The notes: a model not told the origin generated them from the letters alone. Positions 8,154-17,225 are shown, numbered from the stretch's first letter. The stretch: 64,000 nt of DNA from Faecalibacterium longum CLA-AA-H243 (GCF_020687245.1 NZ_JAJEQG010000004.1:62001-126000), one strand, 5' to 3'. A program made the numbers and translations.

Positions 8154-8438
8154 ATGGTCGATATTAAGAAGATTGCTCTGTTCGCTGCCGGCACCCTGTT
8201 CGGTTCCGCTGGTTTCAAGCTGCTGTCCAGCAGCGATGCCAAGAAGGTCTACACCCAGACCACCGCTGCTGTCCTGCGCATGAAGGACTCCACCATGGAG
8301 ACCGTCAGCAAGGTCCAGGAGCAGGCCGGTGACATCCTCGAGGATGCAAAGGCCATCAACGAGGCCCGCGCTGCCAAGGCTGAGGCTGAGGTCATCGAGG
8401 ACGCTGCTGAGGCAGAGACCACCGAGACCAACGAGTAA
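8154..8438 (+). CDS. DUF6110-type small protein, partner of the P-type ATPase
   Basis: This 94-residue protein begins MVDIKKIALFAAGTLFGSAG, which looks like a single glycine-rich membrane helix. A YTQTTAAVLRMKDSTMETV segment and a long Ala/Glu-rich acidic tail follow. From memory it resembles DUF6110 proteins, which are found beside heavy-metal P-type ATPases in Firmicutes. The acidic tail could bind metal or dock on the ATPase; this is inference. AAGGAAGG precedes the start. A hairpin with a T run separates it from the ATPase gene, so the small protein may be made in excess. Confidence 0.65.
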   Translation: MVDIKKIALFAAGTLFGSAGFKLLSSSDAKKVYTQTTAAVLRMKDSTMETVSKVQEQAGDILEDAKAINEARAAKAEAEVIEDAAEAETTETNE

Positions 8439-8451
8439 TTTTGCAGTCTCT

Positions 8452-8476
8452 GAGCCGCCTGTGGGCGGCTCTTTTT
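8452..8476 (+). terminator. Hairpin between DUF6110 gene and ATPase gene
   Basis: GAGCCGCC and GGCGGCTC (8464-8471) enclose a 4-base loop, and TTTTT follows. It probably lets only part of transcription reach the ATPase gene 38 bases later. Confidence 0.7.
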
Positions 8477-8513
8477 ATGGTTATTTTTTGCAATACGCAG
8501 AGGATATTCTGAT

Positions 8514-10625
8514 ATGAAATGTACTATTCTTCATGAGAGCCGCGGCCGCCTGCGGGTACACGTCTGCAATGTGCGGATGACCCTTCACCGGGCCGATGTG
8601 CTGGAAGCCTATCTGAACCACCACGACGCTGTGAGCAAGGCCAAGGTCTACGAGCGGACGGGCGATGTGGTGGTGTATTACACCGGTGCCCGCAAGGATG
8701 CCGTCGCCGCCCTGAGCACCTACCGTTTCGATGACCCCGATCTGGACGCACTGGTCACCAGCGCCGACAGCCGCCGCATCAATCAGGAATATCAGGAAAA
8801 GATGTATAACCTCTTGGCAGGCCGGGTGCTGCGCGAGCTGTTCCTGCCCGCCCCGCTCAACGCCGCCTACACCGTGTTCCGCTCCATCAAGTTCCTCTGG
8901 AAGGGTGTGTGCTGCCTGTGGCGCCGCAAACTGGAAGTCGAGGTGCTGGATGCTTTGAGCATCGGCGTTTCCATCTTGCGGGGCGATTTCGCCACCGCAG
9001 GCTCCGTCATGTTCCTGCTCAACGTCGGCTCCCTGCTGGAGGAGTGGACCCGCAAGAAGAGCCTCGACGATCTGGCCCGCAGCATGGCCCTGAATGTCGA
9101 TAAGGTCTGGGTCCGCGCACAGGGCACCGAAGTGCTCATGCCGCTCACCAAGGTCCACCCCGGCGATGAGATCGTCGTCCGCTCCGGCAACATGATCCCG
9201 CTGGACGGCACCGTCATCGAGGGCGAAGCCATGGTCAACCAGGCCGCTCTGACCGGCGAGTCCATGCCGGTGCGCAAGACCATCGGTGCCACCGTCTACG
9301 CCGGCACTGTGGTGGAAGAGGGCGAGTGCGTCCTGACCACCAGAGCCGAGGGCGGCGCGAACCGCTACGACAAGATCGTGGCCATGATCGAGGAGTCCGA
9401 GAAGCTGAAGTCCAGCACCGAGAACCGTGCGCTGGCTCTGGCCGATCGTCTGGTCCCCTGGTGCCTCGGTGCTACCGTCGTCACCTACGCCCTGACCCGG
9501 AACGCCACCCGCGCCATCTCCTGCCTGATGGTCGATTTCTCTTGCGCCCTCAAGCTCTCCATGCCGCTGGCCGTTCTTTCTGCCATGCGCGAGTGCGGCG
9601 CAAGCCATATCACCGTCAAGGGCGGCAAGTACCTCGAGACCCTGTCCAAGGCCGACACCATCGTCTTCGACAAGACCGGCACCCTGACCCGCGCTACCCC
9701 CAAGGTGGTCAAGGTCGTCCCCTTCTCCGGCTGCAGCGAGAGCGAGGTTTTGCAGCTGGCCGCCTGCCTCGAGGAGCATTTCCCCCACTCGATGGCCAAC
9801 GCCGTCGTCCGGGAGGCCAAAGAGCGTGGCATCTCCCACGAGGAGATGCACTCCGAGGTGGAGTATATCGTGGCCCACGGCATCGCCAGCCGCGTCAGCG
9901 GTGAGCGGGTCGTCATCGGCAGCCACCACTTCGTCTTTGAGGACGAGCACTGCACCATCCCCGAGGACGAGCGCGAGAAGTTCGATAACCTCGAGCCGGA
10001 GTATTCTCACCTCTATCTGGCCGCTTCGGGCCGTCTGGCCGGCGTCATCTGCATCGCCGACCCGCTACGTCCGGAAGCTTCCCGCGTGCTGCGCGCTCTG
10101 CGCGGCCTCGGCATCACCAACACTGTCATGATGACCGGTGACAGCGAGCGCACCGCCGCCGCCATCGCAAAGCAGGTGGGTGTGGACCAGTTCTTCGCCG
10201 AAGTCCTGCCCGAGGACAAGGCTGCTTTCGTCCAGAAGGCCAAGAGCGAGGGCCACACCGTCGTGATGATCGGCGACGGCATCAACGACTCCCCCGCCCT
10301 CTCTGCCGCTGACGTCGGCATCGCCATCAACTCCGGTGCTGCCATCGCCCGCGAGATCGCAGACGTGACCATCAAGGCCGACAGCCTCGAGGAGCTGGTC
10401 ATCCTCAAGACCATCGCCAACTCCCTGCAGCGCCGTGTCAGCGCCAACTACCACTTTGTGCTGACCTTCAACTCTGCCCTCATCGCGCTGGGGGCAATGG
10501 GCATCCTGCAGCCTGCGTCCTCTGCTATGCTGCACAACCTCTCCACCATCGGCATCAGCCTCAAGAGCATGACCAATCTCATCCCCGAGGAAAAGGCTCA
10601 GAAGGCTCTGGCCGAAAAGAACTAA
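8514..10625 (+). CDS. P1B-type metal-transporting ATPase with an unusual membrane motif
   Basis: This 703-residue ATPase carries TGES (from Thr247), the phosphorylation motif DKTGTLT at Asp386, HFPHS near 425, and GDGINDSPAL from Gly587. The first 75 residues resemble an HMA-like domain but lack the CxxC metal site. In the sixth membrane segment, where P1B pumps carry CPC, this protein has SCALKLSMP with only Cys343. Metal binding must therefore differ from copper or zinc pumps. Transport of manganese or another divalent ion is plausible but not shown. It forms a cassette with the DUF6110 gene just upstream. Confidence 0.85.
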   Translation: MKCTILHESRGRLRVHVCNVRMTLHRADVLEAYLNHHDAVSKAKVYERTGDVVVYYTGARKDAVAALSTYRFDDPDLDALVTSADSRRINQEYQEKMYNLLAGRVLRELFLPAPLNAAYTVFRSIKFLWKGVCCLWRRKLEVEVLDALSIGVSILRGDFATAGSVMFLLNVGSLLEEWTRKKSLDDLARSMALNVDKVWVRAQGTEVLMPLTKVHPGDEIVVRSGNMIPLDGTVIEGEAMVNQAALTGESMPVRKTIGATVYAGTVVEEGECVLTTRAEGGANRYDKIVAMIEESEKLKSSTENRALALADRLVPWCLGATVVTYALTRNATRAISCLMVDFSCALKLSMPLAVLSAMRECGASHITVKGGKYLETLSKADTIVFDKTGTLTRATPKVVKVVPFSGCSESEVLQLAACLEEHFPHSMANAVVREAKERGISHEEMHSEVEYIVAHGIASRVSGERVVIGSHHFVFEDEHCTIPEDEREKFDNLEPEYSHLYLAASGRLAGVICIADPLRPEASRVLRALRGLGITNTVMMTGDSERTAAAIAKQVGVDQFFAEVLPEDKAAFVQKAKSEGHTVVMIGDGINDSPALSAADVGIAINSGAAIAREIADVTIKADSLEELVILKTIANSLQRRVSANYHFVLTFNSALIALGAMGILQPASSAMLHNLSTIGISLKSMTNLIPEEKAQKALAEKN

Positions 10626-10639
10626 ATCCCATCAGATAC

Positions 10640-10679
10640 AAAAATACCGGCTGTGCATCCAACACAGCCGGTATTTTTA
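10640..10679. terminator. Bidirectional terminator between the ATPase gene and murE
   Basis: AAAAATACCGGCTGTG pairs with CACAGCCGGTATTTTT around a 7-base loop. It serves the rightward ATPase gene and the leftward division/cell-wall cluster. Confidence 0.9.
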
Positions 10680-10689
10680 TGTTCAGATA

Positions 10690-12168
10690 TTACTCAAGGC
10701 CGATCTGCTGGGCGTACTCTTCCAGCAGCTCCCGCTCGAGGAAGGGGGTCTTGACGCCCTCGCGGTCACGGTAAGTCTCATGGCCCTTGCCGATGACGGC
10801 GATAAGGTCGCCCTCCTGTGCATGGTCAACAGCATAATGCAGGGCGTCGAGGCGGTCAGGAATCTCCACGAACTTTGCGTCCGGGTTGCCCTTGTTCATG
10901 CCCACGCGGATGTCGGCGATGATGTCTTCCACCTTCTCAAAGCGGTTGTTGTCCTCCGTGAGGATGGAGAAATCGGCCATCTTGGCACAAATTTCGCCCA
11001 TGCCGTAGCGGCGCAGCTTGGAGCGGTTGCCGCCGCAGCCGAACACCACCACGAGGCGGTGGGGGGCGTAGGCCCGCAGAGTCGTGAGCAGGCTCTCGGT
11101 GGAGACTTCGTTGTGGGCGTAGTCCAGCAGGATGGTGAACTTCCTGCTGATGGGGACCAGCTCCACGCGGCCCTTGACCACACAGCGGCCCAGACCTTCG
11201 TGGATGGCCTCATCGGGCAGGCCCAGCACCTTGCCCACAGTGAGAGCGGCCAGCGCATTGTAGACGCTGAACTCGCCGGGCATATTCACCTTGACGTCCA
11301 TATCGTCCTTGCCGGAGACATGGAACTGGACGCCGAGGAAGTCGTGGGTGCGGAGCAGCTGGTAAGTACCGGCGCGGTAGTCGGCCTTCTCGCTGCAGCC
11401 GTAGGTCACAAGCTTGCAGGTGTGGCCTTCCAGCAGGGCCTCGGTGTTCTCGTCGTCGATGTTCACGACGCCGGTGGTGCAGCGCTTGAAAAGCTGACCC
11501 TTCCAGCTGCGGTATTCTTCAAAGGTCTTGTGCTCGCCGGGGCCGATGTGGTCGGGAGAGAGGTTCGTGAAGACGCCGATGTCGTAATGGATGCCCGCCA
11601 CGCGGTCCATCATGAGGCCCTGACTGGACACTTCCATCAGCGCCGTATCGCAGCCGGCGTCCAGAAACTCCCGGAAAGTCTTCTGCAGCTCATAGCTCTC
11701 AGGGGTGGTGTTGGCCGTCTCCTGATGGTGGCCGAGGAAGTAGATGCCGTTAGTGCCGATCATGCCCACTTTGCGGCCTGCGGCTTCCAGCACGCTCTTT
11801 ATCATGTGAGTGGTAGTAGTCTTGCCCTTGGTACCGGTGACACCGATCATGGTCATCCGGCGGGAGGGGTTGCCGAACAGGTTGCCGCTCATGAGTGCCA
11901 TCGCATAGCGGCTGCTCTCCACCTTCAGCACGGCAGCACCGGGGACGGTGGAAAGGTCGATGTCGTGCTGGACCACCAGCGCCGTCACGCCGTCGGCCAC
12001 GCACTGGGCGGCGTAGTCGTGGCTGTCCCGCTGGGTACCCACGATGCAGACGAAAAGTCGGCCCGGGGCCGCCTTGCGGCTGTCGTAGATGATGTCCTCG
12101 ATGTCAAGTTCAAGGCTGCCCTGCACCAGCGTATAGGACACGCCCTCCAACAGTTGTTCCAGTTTCAT
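10690..12168 (-). CDS. murE: UDP-N-acetylmuramyl-tripeptide synthetase MurE
   Basis: This 492-residue Mur ligase adds the third stem-peptide residue to UDP-MurNAc-L-Ala-D-Glu in the cytoplasm. It has GVTGTKGKTTTTHM (ATP loop), the N-terminal VCIVGTQRDSHDY region, and the substrate motif DNNRFE. DAP-adding MurE enzymes have DNPR and lysine-adding ones DDPN, so DNNR with its Arg kept suggests meso-diaminopimelate. It is the last gene of the minus-strand cluster, after ftsQ, instead of between ftsI and murF. AAGGAG lies 10 bases before the ATG. Confidence 0.93.
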   Translation of the reverse strand: MKLEQLLEGVSYTLVQGSLELDIEDIIYDSRKAAPGRLFVCIVGTQRDSHDYAAQCVADGVTALVVQHDIDLSTVPGAAVLKVESSRYAMALMSGNLFGNPSRRMTMIGVTGTKGKTTTTHMIKSVLEAAGRKVGMIGTNGIYFLGHHQETANTTPESYELQKTFREFLDAGCDTALMEVSSQGLMMDRVAGIHYDIGVFTNLSPDHIGPGEHKTFEEYRSWKGQLFKRCTTGVVNIDDENTEALLEGHTCKLVTYGCSEKADYRAGTYQLLRTHDFLGVQFHVSGKDDMDVKVNMPGEFSVYNALAALTVGKVLGLPDEAIHEGLGRCVVKGRVELVPISRKFTILLDYAHNEVSTESLLTTLRAYAPHRLVVVFGCGGNRSKLRRYGMGEICAKMADFSILTEDNNRFEKVEDIIADIRVGMNKGNPDAKFVEIPDRLDALHYAVDHAQEGDLIAVIGKGHETYRDREGVKTPFLERELLEEYAQQIGLE

Positions 12169-12182
12169 CGTTCAAATGCTCC

Positions 12183-13697
12183 TTATTGCTGTTCTGCCGC
12201 TGCGGCAGTAGGGTCTTCGGCGGGCGCGGCTTCCGCGCCCTCAGTATCGGGTTCGGTGCCGGAGACTTCCTCCGGCTGGCTCTCGGCTTCTGCCTCCGCC
12301 GGGGCGGCAGGCTCTTCCGGGGCCGTCCAGCCCGAGGGCAGGGTCGGCTCACCCTGTGCAAAGCGGAATTTGCGGCTGGAAGAGGCGCTCAGGTGGCTCA
12401 GATCCAGCATACCGGTGTCGGTGGGCGAGCAGCCCTTGCCGTCCTCGTTGAGCAGGACATACTTTGCCAGCCGGAGTTTGTAGTCCAGCTCATTCAGGGT
12501 ACCCAGAAGCACGCTGATGCGGCCCTGATACAAAAACGCCATCTGCTCCGGGTCCTCGAACTCGATGCGGGTGACATCCGCCCCCAGCTCACTGCTGTCC
12601 AGTGCGGTCAGCAGAGTGTTCAGGGACTCGAGCCGCTTATCCGTGGGCGGTCCGGCCTCGCTGGATGCGGCGCTGTCAGACGCCGCGCTGCCCGAAGACG
12701 CGCCGGACGGTCCTGTCTCAAATTCCAGCTGTGTACCCGGCGTCGTGGATACCGGCTCGCCGCCGCAGAGGATGATAAGGTCCGGCTGGGCCGAATCCTT
12801 ATCCAGTATCTTCAGCCCCGCAGAAAGGCTCAGCCAGCCGCTGGACGTCTGCATGGCGTAGACGGCAGTGGCCGCGTTGGTCCGCACCACTACGGTGTTA
12901 GGGTAATCCCGCTCCACCCGGATATTTTCCAGCAGCGGGAACTGCTTTTCCAGCGCAGCGGCCTTTTCGGCGGGGTCGAAGCTGAAGATGTTCTCTTCCG
13001 CGTGGACGCCCAGCGCCTGCAGGATCTCAGCGCTGGAATAGCCGCCCACCTCCTGCACCACCTCTCCATCGACCGCCACTTCTAAGGTGTTTATCTTGAA
13101 GAGCATGGTCACGGTGAGGTAGACGCCCACCCCGATGACGCAGAGCAGCAGCGCCAGCGCCGTCAGACGGCGGATGGCCCTGCGGCGGCGGACAGCGGCA
13201 CGAGTCAGACGGCGCTTTTTTCTGCCCTCCCGCCGGGCCGGGCTGCGGAGGTTCGCCTCCGTGGGGCGGTAGCGCCCGCCGCTCTGAGGCCTCCGGGCGC
13301 TCTGGACATTCTGGGGCCGCTGGCCATTCTGGGGCCGCTGGCCATTGCGGGGGCGGCTCCCATTTGTGGGGTAGGCGGTCGTGTTCTGACGGGGCCGCTG
13401 GCTTCTCTGCTGGCCCTGACGGCGGCTCTGGTTCTGGTTATTGGGCCGTCGCGCCGTCTGCTGGGGAAACTGGATGCTGTTGTCCGCATATCCCGAGCTG
13501 TGGTTTTCGAACGTCACATTGCCGCCCGAGAAGTCCAGCGTCTGCTCCTGATAGCCCTGCGTCCGGCGACGGTTCTGATTCGAGGGACGCCGGTCCTGCG
13601 TCCAGTCGTAGGCTTTGCGGGACTTTCCCTGCCGCCGGGCGCTGTTCTGCTGGATTGAACTGCTGGGGCGTCGGCTCTTGTTCCGATCCTGCTGCAT
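12183..13697 (-). CDS. ftsQ: FtsQ/DivIB-type division protein with long disordered ends
   Basis: This 504-residue protein has about 170 basic, Gln/Asn/Arg-rich residues at the N-terminus, including tandem 'RPQNGQ' units. One membrane helix follows (LTALALLLCVIGVGVYLTV), then a POTRA domain (INTLEVAVDGEVVQEVGG, LLENIRVERDYPNTVVVR) and a beta domain. The end is an acidic Ala/Glu/Pro tail of about 60 residues. FtsQ/DivIB links FtsL and DivIC in the divisome. Typical family members are 220-300 residues, so both ends are unusually extended. It sits between murG and murE in the cluster. A Ser/Ala-rich insertion lies around residues 320-340. Confidence 0.88.
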   Translation of the reverse strand: MQQDRNKSRRPSSSIQQNSARRQGKSRKAYDWTQDRRPSNQNRRRTQGYQEQTLDFSGGNVTFENHSSGYADNSIQFPQQTARRPNNQNQSRRQGQQRSQRPRQNTTAYPTNGSRPRNGQRPQNGQRPQNVQSARRPQSGGRYRPTEANLRSPARREGRKKRRLTRAAVRRRRAIRRLTALALLLCVIGVGVYLTVTMLFKINTLEVAVDGEVVQEVGGYSSAEILQALGVHAEENIFSFDPAEKAAALEKQFPLLENIRVERDYPNTVVVRTNAATAVYAMQTSSGWLSLSAGLKILDKDSAQPDLIILCGGEPVSTTPGTQLEFETGPSGASSGSAASDSAASSEAGPPTDKRLESLNTLLTALDSSELGADVTRIEFEDPEQMAFLYQGRISVLLGTLNELDYKLRLAKYVLLNEDGKGCSPTDTGMLDLSHLSASSSRKFRFAQGEPTLPSGWTAPEEPAAPAEAEAESQPEEVSGTEPDTEGAEAAPAEDPTAAAAEQQ

Positions 13698-13756
13698 GGT
13701 GCGGCGTCGCCTCCTTTCCGTCTGATTATTTTATCACAAGAGTGCTGCCGAATCAA

Positions 13757-14884
13757 TCACGGCGTCTTGACCAGTTTCATCAGGGCGTCGGCGATGCGGT
13801 CGAGGCTGTCGTCCACCGAAAGGGTGCGGGCGTTCCTGCCCATGGCAGCCAGCTTGCCCGGCTCGGCCAGCAGGCCGGAGACGGTCGAGACCAGCTTCTC
13901 GCCGGTCAGATCCTTTTCCTCGATGACCACAGCGGCACCGGCCTTCTGCAGCTCCATGGCGTTGTAATACTGGTGGTTCTCCGCCACATTGGGGCTGGGG
14001 ATGAGGATGGCGGCGCGGCCCTCGGCTTCCAGTTCGGCCAGCGTCAGCGCACCGGCACGGCTGATGACGAGGTTGGCAGCGGCCAGCAGCTCGGGCATAT
14101 TGTTGATATATTCCTTCACCACGAGGCTCTCGCCGGGAGCAAAGCCTTTTTCCTTTTCGAGATTTTGAAACAGCTCCACGCCATACTGTCCGGTGGCGTG
14201 GATGTGGAGCACAGGCTTGTGCTCTTTCTGCTCCCATGCGCAGAGGTCGGCCACCACCTCATTGACGCGGCGAGCGCCGAGGCTTCCCCCGAAGGAGAGG
14301 ATGACGGTGCGGTCACCGGCACCCAGCTGGGCGCGGATGGCGTCCCGCTCCCCTGCCTTCTCGAACACTTCAGGCCGCACCGGGTTGCCCACGACCTGCG
14401 TCTTTTCGGGCGCACCCAGCTTTTCCACAGCGGCAGGCACGGCGGCGAACACGATGTCCACGTCCGGGGCCAGCAGCTTGTTGGTCACGCCGGGGAAAGC
14501 GTTCTGCTCATGGATGGCGGTCTTGATGCCCTTCTTGGCGGCGCAGCGCACCACCGGGCCGGAGACGTAGCCGCCGCAGCCGATGACGAGGTCGGGCTGC
14601 ACTTCCTTCATCATGGCCCGGGCTTTCGGGCCGGAGAGGGCCAGGTTCCAGAGGGTGATGATGTTCCGCTTGATGTTGTTCAGGGAGAGCTTACGCTGGA
14701 AACCGGTGATCTCGATGTGGTGGAAGGGGTAGCCCGCCTGGGTCACAAGGCGGTATTCCATGCCCTCCTTCCGGCCTGCAAAGTGTATCTCGGCGGACGG
14801 GTCGGCCTTTTTGATGGCTCCCGCGATGGCCAGAGCCGGGTTGATATGTCCGGCAGTTCCGCCGGCTGCGATAAGTACACGCAT
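13757..14884 (-). CDS. murG: UDP-GlcNAc : lipid I transferase MurG
   Basis: This 375-residue GT28 glycosyltransferase converts lipid I to lipid II on the inner face of the membrane. It begins MRVLIAAGGTAGHINPAL with the glycine-rich acceptor loop. GCGGYVSGPVV, HEQNAFPGVTNKLL, SFGGSLGARRVNEVV and SRAGALTLAELEAEGRAAILIPSP (the UDP-GlcNAc site) follow. All hallmark motifs are intact. AAGGAGG lies upstream of the ATG. It is between ftsW and ftsQ as in most division clusters. Confidence 0.96.
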   Translation of the reverse strand: MRVLIAAGGTAGHINPALAIAGAIKKADPSAEIHFAGRKEGMEYRLVTQAGYPFHHIEITGFQRKLSLNNIKRNIITLWNLALSGPKARAMMKEVQPDLVIGCGGYVSGPVVRCAAKKGIKTAIHEQNAFPGVTNKLLAPDVDIVFAAVPAAVEKLGAPEKTQVVGNPVRPEVFEKAGERDAIRAQLGAGDRTVILSFGGSLGARRVNEVVADLCAWEQKEHKPVLHIHATGQYGVELFQNLEKEKGFAPGESLVVKEYINNMPELLAAANLVISRAGALTLAELEAEGRAAILIPSPNVAENHQYYNAMELQKAGAAVVIEEKDLTGEKLVSTVSGLLAEPGKLAAMGRNARTLSVDDSLDRIADALMKLVKTP

Positions 14885-14911
14885 GGTGATTTCCTCCTTA
14901 TCTGGATGTGC

Positions 14912-16195
14912 TCAATATCCCATGTTGGGGTCGAGCCGGATGGTGTTATTGGACTTTTCTTTTTCCCGCTGTTCCCGCAGGGCGCGGAGATTCTCCCGCT
15001 CGAGGCGGGCGCGCTCGCCGCCCCGGCCGATGTTTATCATCACGCCCATCTCGGCCAGCAGCAGGATGAGACTGGTGCCGCCGGAGGAGAAGAAGGGCAG
15101 CGAGATGCCGGTGTTGGGCAGGGTGTTGGTGACGACCGCGATGTTGCAGAACACCTGCCACGCAATTTGGGCCATGATGCCGATGCCCACCAGTGTGCAG
15201 TAGCGGTTCTCGGCGTGGAAGGCCAGCCACAGCCCCTGCACGAGGAAGAGCACGAAGAGCAGGATGACGATGACGGCACCCACGAAGCCCAGCTCCTCGC
15301 ACACGACGCTGAAGATGAAGTCGTTGGTGCTCTCGGGGAGCCAGAGCTGTTTTTCGATGCTGTTGCCGAGGCCGAGGCCGGTGACACCGCCGGAGCCGAT
15401 GGCGTAAAGGCTCTGCAGGGTCTGGTCGGTCATCTTGCTCAGGTCGTGGGTCCAGCCGTCCAGACGGCTCTGTAAGTACGGGATGGAGTCGATGTGCTCC
15501 AGCACGGTGCGGAGCAGCAGCACAGCGGACGCGCCGCCCGCCCAGGTGATGATGCCGCCGCTGCCGCCCAGCAGCAGGATGGTGCCGCAGATGGCCGTCG
15601 TCAGGACGATGCCGGACATATGCGGCTCAAGCATGAGCAGGATGACCACCGGGATGAGGGGCAGCAGCGGGACGATGAGTTCCCGCACGATGCGCTGATA
15701 GAGCCACTGGCCTGCCGGGACGCGCCGCCCGGAGGCGGGGTCCAGCTTTTCCAGATGGGGCGCTTTCGCGGCCAGATGGGCCGTGAGCAGTATCATCTCA
15801 AACTTTGCGATCTCCGATACCTGAATGGTAAAGCCGATGCGCAGCCAGCGGCGGCAGCCGTTGAGGGGCGCACTGAACAGCACCGCGATGAGCATCACGA
15901 TGCAGACGACATAGCCCGGCCCGACCATCCTGCGCAGAAAGCGATGGTCGATGCGAGAGAAGAGCAGCATGACCGCGAAACCCAGACCCAGGCAGAACAC
16001 CTGCGACTTGATGTAGTAGAAGCTGTCGCCCATCCGCAGGTAGCCCGTGGTGTAGCTGGCACTGAACAGCATGATGAGTCCGAACACGATGATGACTGCC
16101 AGCGTCGCCAGCCAGTTGATGAGCACCTGCGGCCAGGGGCCGGGGCTCGACAAGATGGCAAAGGACTCAGACTTTTTTCTCCGGATGGTCGCCAT
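14912..16195 (-). CDS. ftsW: SEDS glycosyltransferase FtsW
   Basis: This multi-spanning protein (about 427 residues) polymerises lipid II at the septum with its class B PBP. FGLIMLFSASYTTGY near the N-terminus, PHMSGIVLTTAICG, YAIGSGGVTGLGLGNSIEK, STNDFIFSVVCEELGF and LPFFSSGGTSLILLLAEMG are typical of FtsW/RodA. The Asp of the STNDFIF loop is kept. Two start codons are possible; ATG 16195 has AAGGAGG at 8 bases, while ATG 16201 is too close to it. Its place in a cell-division cluster favours FtsW over RodA. Confidence 0.93.
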   Translation of the reverse strand: MATIRRKKSESFAILSSPGPWPQVLINWLATLAVIIVFGLIMLFSASYTTGYLRMGDSFYYIKSQVFCLGLGFAVMLLFSRIDHRFLRRMVGPGYVVCIVMLIAVLFSAPLNGCRRWLRIGFTIQVSEIAKFEMILLTAHLAAKAPHLEKLDPASGRRVPAGQWLYQRIVRELIVPLLPLIPVVILLMLEPHMSGIVLTTAICGTILLLGGSGGIITWAGGASAVLLLRTVLEHIDSIPYLQSRLDGWTHDLSKMTDQTLQSLYAIGSGGVTGLGLGNSIEKQLWLPESTNDFIFSVVCEELGFVGAVIVILLFVLFLVQGLWLAFHAENRYCTLVGIGIMAQIAWQVFCNIAVVTNTLPNTGISLPFFSSGGTSLILLLAEMGVMINIGRGGERARLERENLRALREQREKEKSNNTIRLDPNMGY

Positions 16196-16223
16196 CCGCA
16201 TTCCCTCCTTATCGGGTCCCGGC

Positions 16224-17204
16224 TCAGCTGGCCCGCGCCACCTGCAAGGTCAGCGCAAGGCCCAGCATTGCCAGGACTCCAAAAATATAAAAGATATTCA
16301 CCGGGTCAAAGCCCCGCTTTTCCAGCCAGCGGTGGAGCGGCGCGGTGCCGAACAGCTGCCGCCGCCCGCCGGAGGCTTTCCAGACAATGATCTGCAGAGC
16401 CACCATGCCGCCTTCCAGCCAGTAGGGCAGAGCCAGCGGGAGCGTCAGCCCGGGCCAGCCGACGCTCAGCGGCACACAGCCCAGCGCACCGGCTAAAAAC
16501 TGGCATCCCACTGCACCGGGGCGGAGCTTTGCGGGGTAGAAATTCCAGAGCAGGAAGGCCATCAATGCCCCGGCCAGCGCCGCCGGGAGGACGCCCAGCG
16601 GGAACCAGCCCAAGAGGGTCATGGCCGTCATGAGACCCAGCATGGCGATGAAGGCGCAGCCGCAGACCGTGCCGTCCATGCCGTCGGCGGTGCGGGCGCT
16701 CTCGGCCAGCGCCACTAAAATCGCCAGCCAGACCACCGGGGCCAGCGGCCCGAGGGTGCAGTAGCCGACGCCCGGCAGGGCCAGCCCATCGGGCAGGCAG
16801 TGGTTCAGCCCCAGCAGGGCCAGCACCAGCGTGCCGGAGGCCGCTTCCAGCGCCAGCCGCACCGGGCGGCGCAGCCCCAGCGGTGACCGATGCCGCAGCC
16901 GGACCACATCGTCCGCGAGGCCCACGGCCCCGAAGCAGAGCGCCCCGAACAGGGCGATGAGCAGCCGAGTGGTCAGCAGGCTCTCAGTCCCCAGCAGCTC
17001 CGGCTGGGCGACACAGGCCGCTGTCCAGCCGACGCCTACCGCCGCCAGCGTCCCCACCATCAGGCAGAGCCCGCCCATCGTGGGCGGCTCATTTTCCTCC
17101 TGCTGGACGCGGAACGCCCGCAGCAGCGGCGTCATCAAATTCCCGAGCGCCGCCGTGAGGACGAACCCCAGCGTTGAGGCGACGATCAAGGCAAAACGAA
17201 TCAT
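16224..17204 (-). CDS. MraY-like protein lacking catalytic residues
   Basis: This 326-residue multi-spanning protein occupies the mraY position, between murF and ftsW. It aligns without gaps to MraY across NFYPAKLRPGAVGCQFLAG, which in E. coli reads NTYPAQVFMGDVGSLALGG. The catalytic Asp267 of E. coli is Ala231 here. The HHH motif of 'APIHHH' is APLHRW (His291 only). The Asn residues before TDGLDG are gone (ESARTADGMDG). The Lys of KAGTPTMGG is replaced by an acidic stretch (EENEPPTMGG). The first Asp pair (98-99) is kept. Real MraY needs the lost Asp, so this is probably inactive as a lipid I synthase or does something else. Confidence 0.85.
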   Translation of the reverse strand: MIRFALIVASTLGFVLTAALGNLMTPLLRAFRVQQEENEPPTMGGLCLMVGTLAAVGVGWTAACVAQPELLGTESLLTTRLLIALFGALCFGAVGLADDVVRLRHRSPLGLRRPVRLALEAASGTLVLALLGLNHCLPDGLALPGVGYCTLGPLAPVVWLAILVALAESARTADGMDGTVCGCAFIAMLGLMTAMTLLGWFPLGVLPAALAGALMAFLLWNFYPAKLRPGAVGCQFLAGALGCVPLSVGWPGLTLPLALPYWLEGGMVALQIIVWKASGGRRQLFGTAPLHRWLEKRGFDPVNIFYIFGVLAMLGLALTLQVARAS

Positions 17205-17225
17205 AATAACGATACTCCAAGTATT

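Noticed and set aside
8154-8438. DUF6110 protein as a metallochaperone
   Set aside because: It has no Cys or His cluster. The acidic tail alone does not support that role, so no function is assigned.
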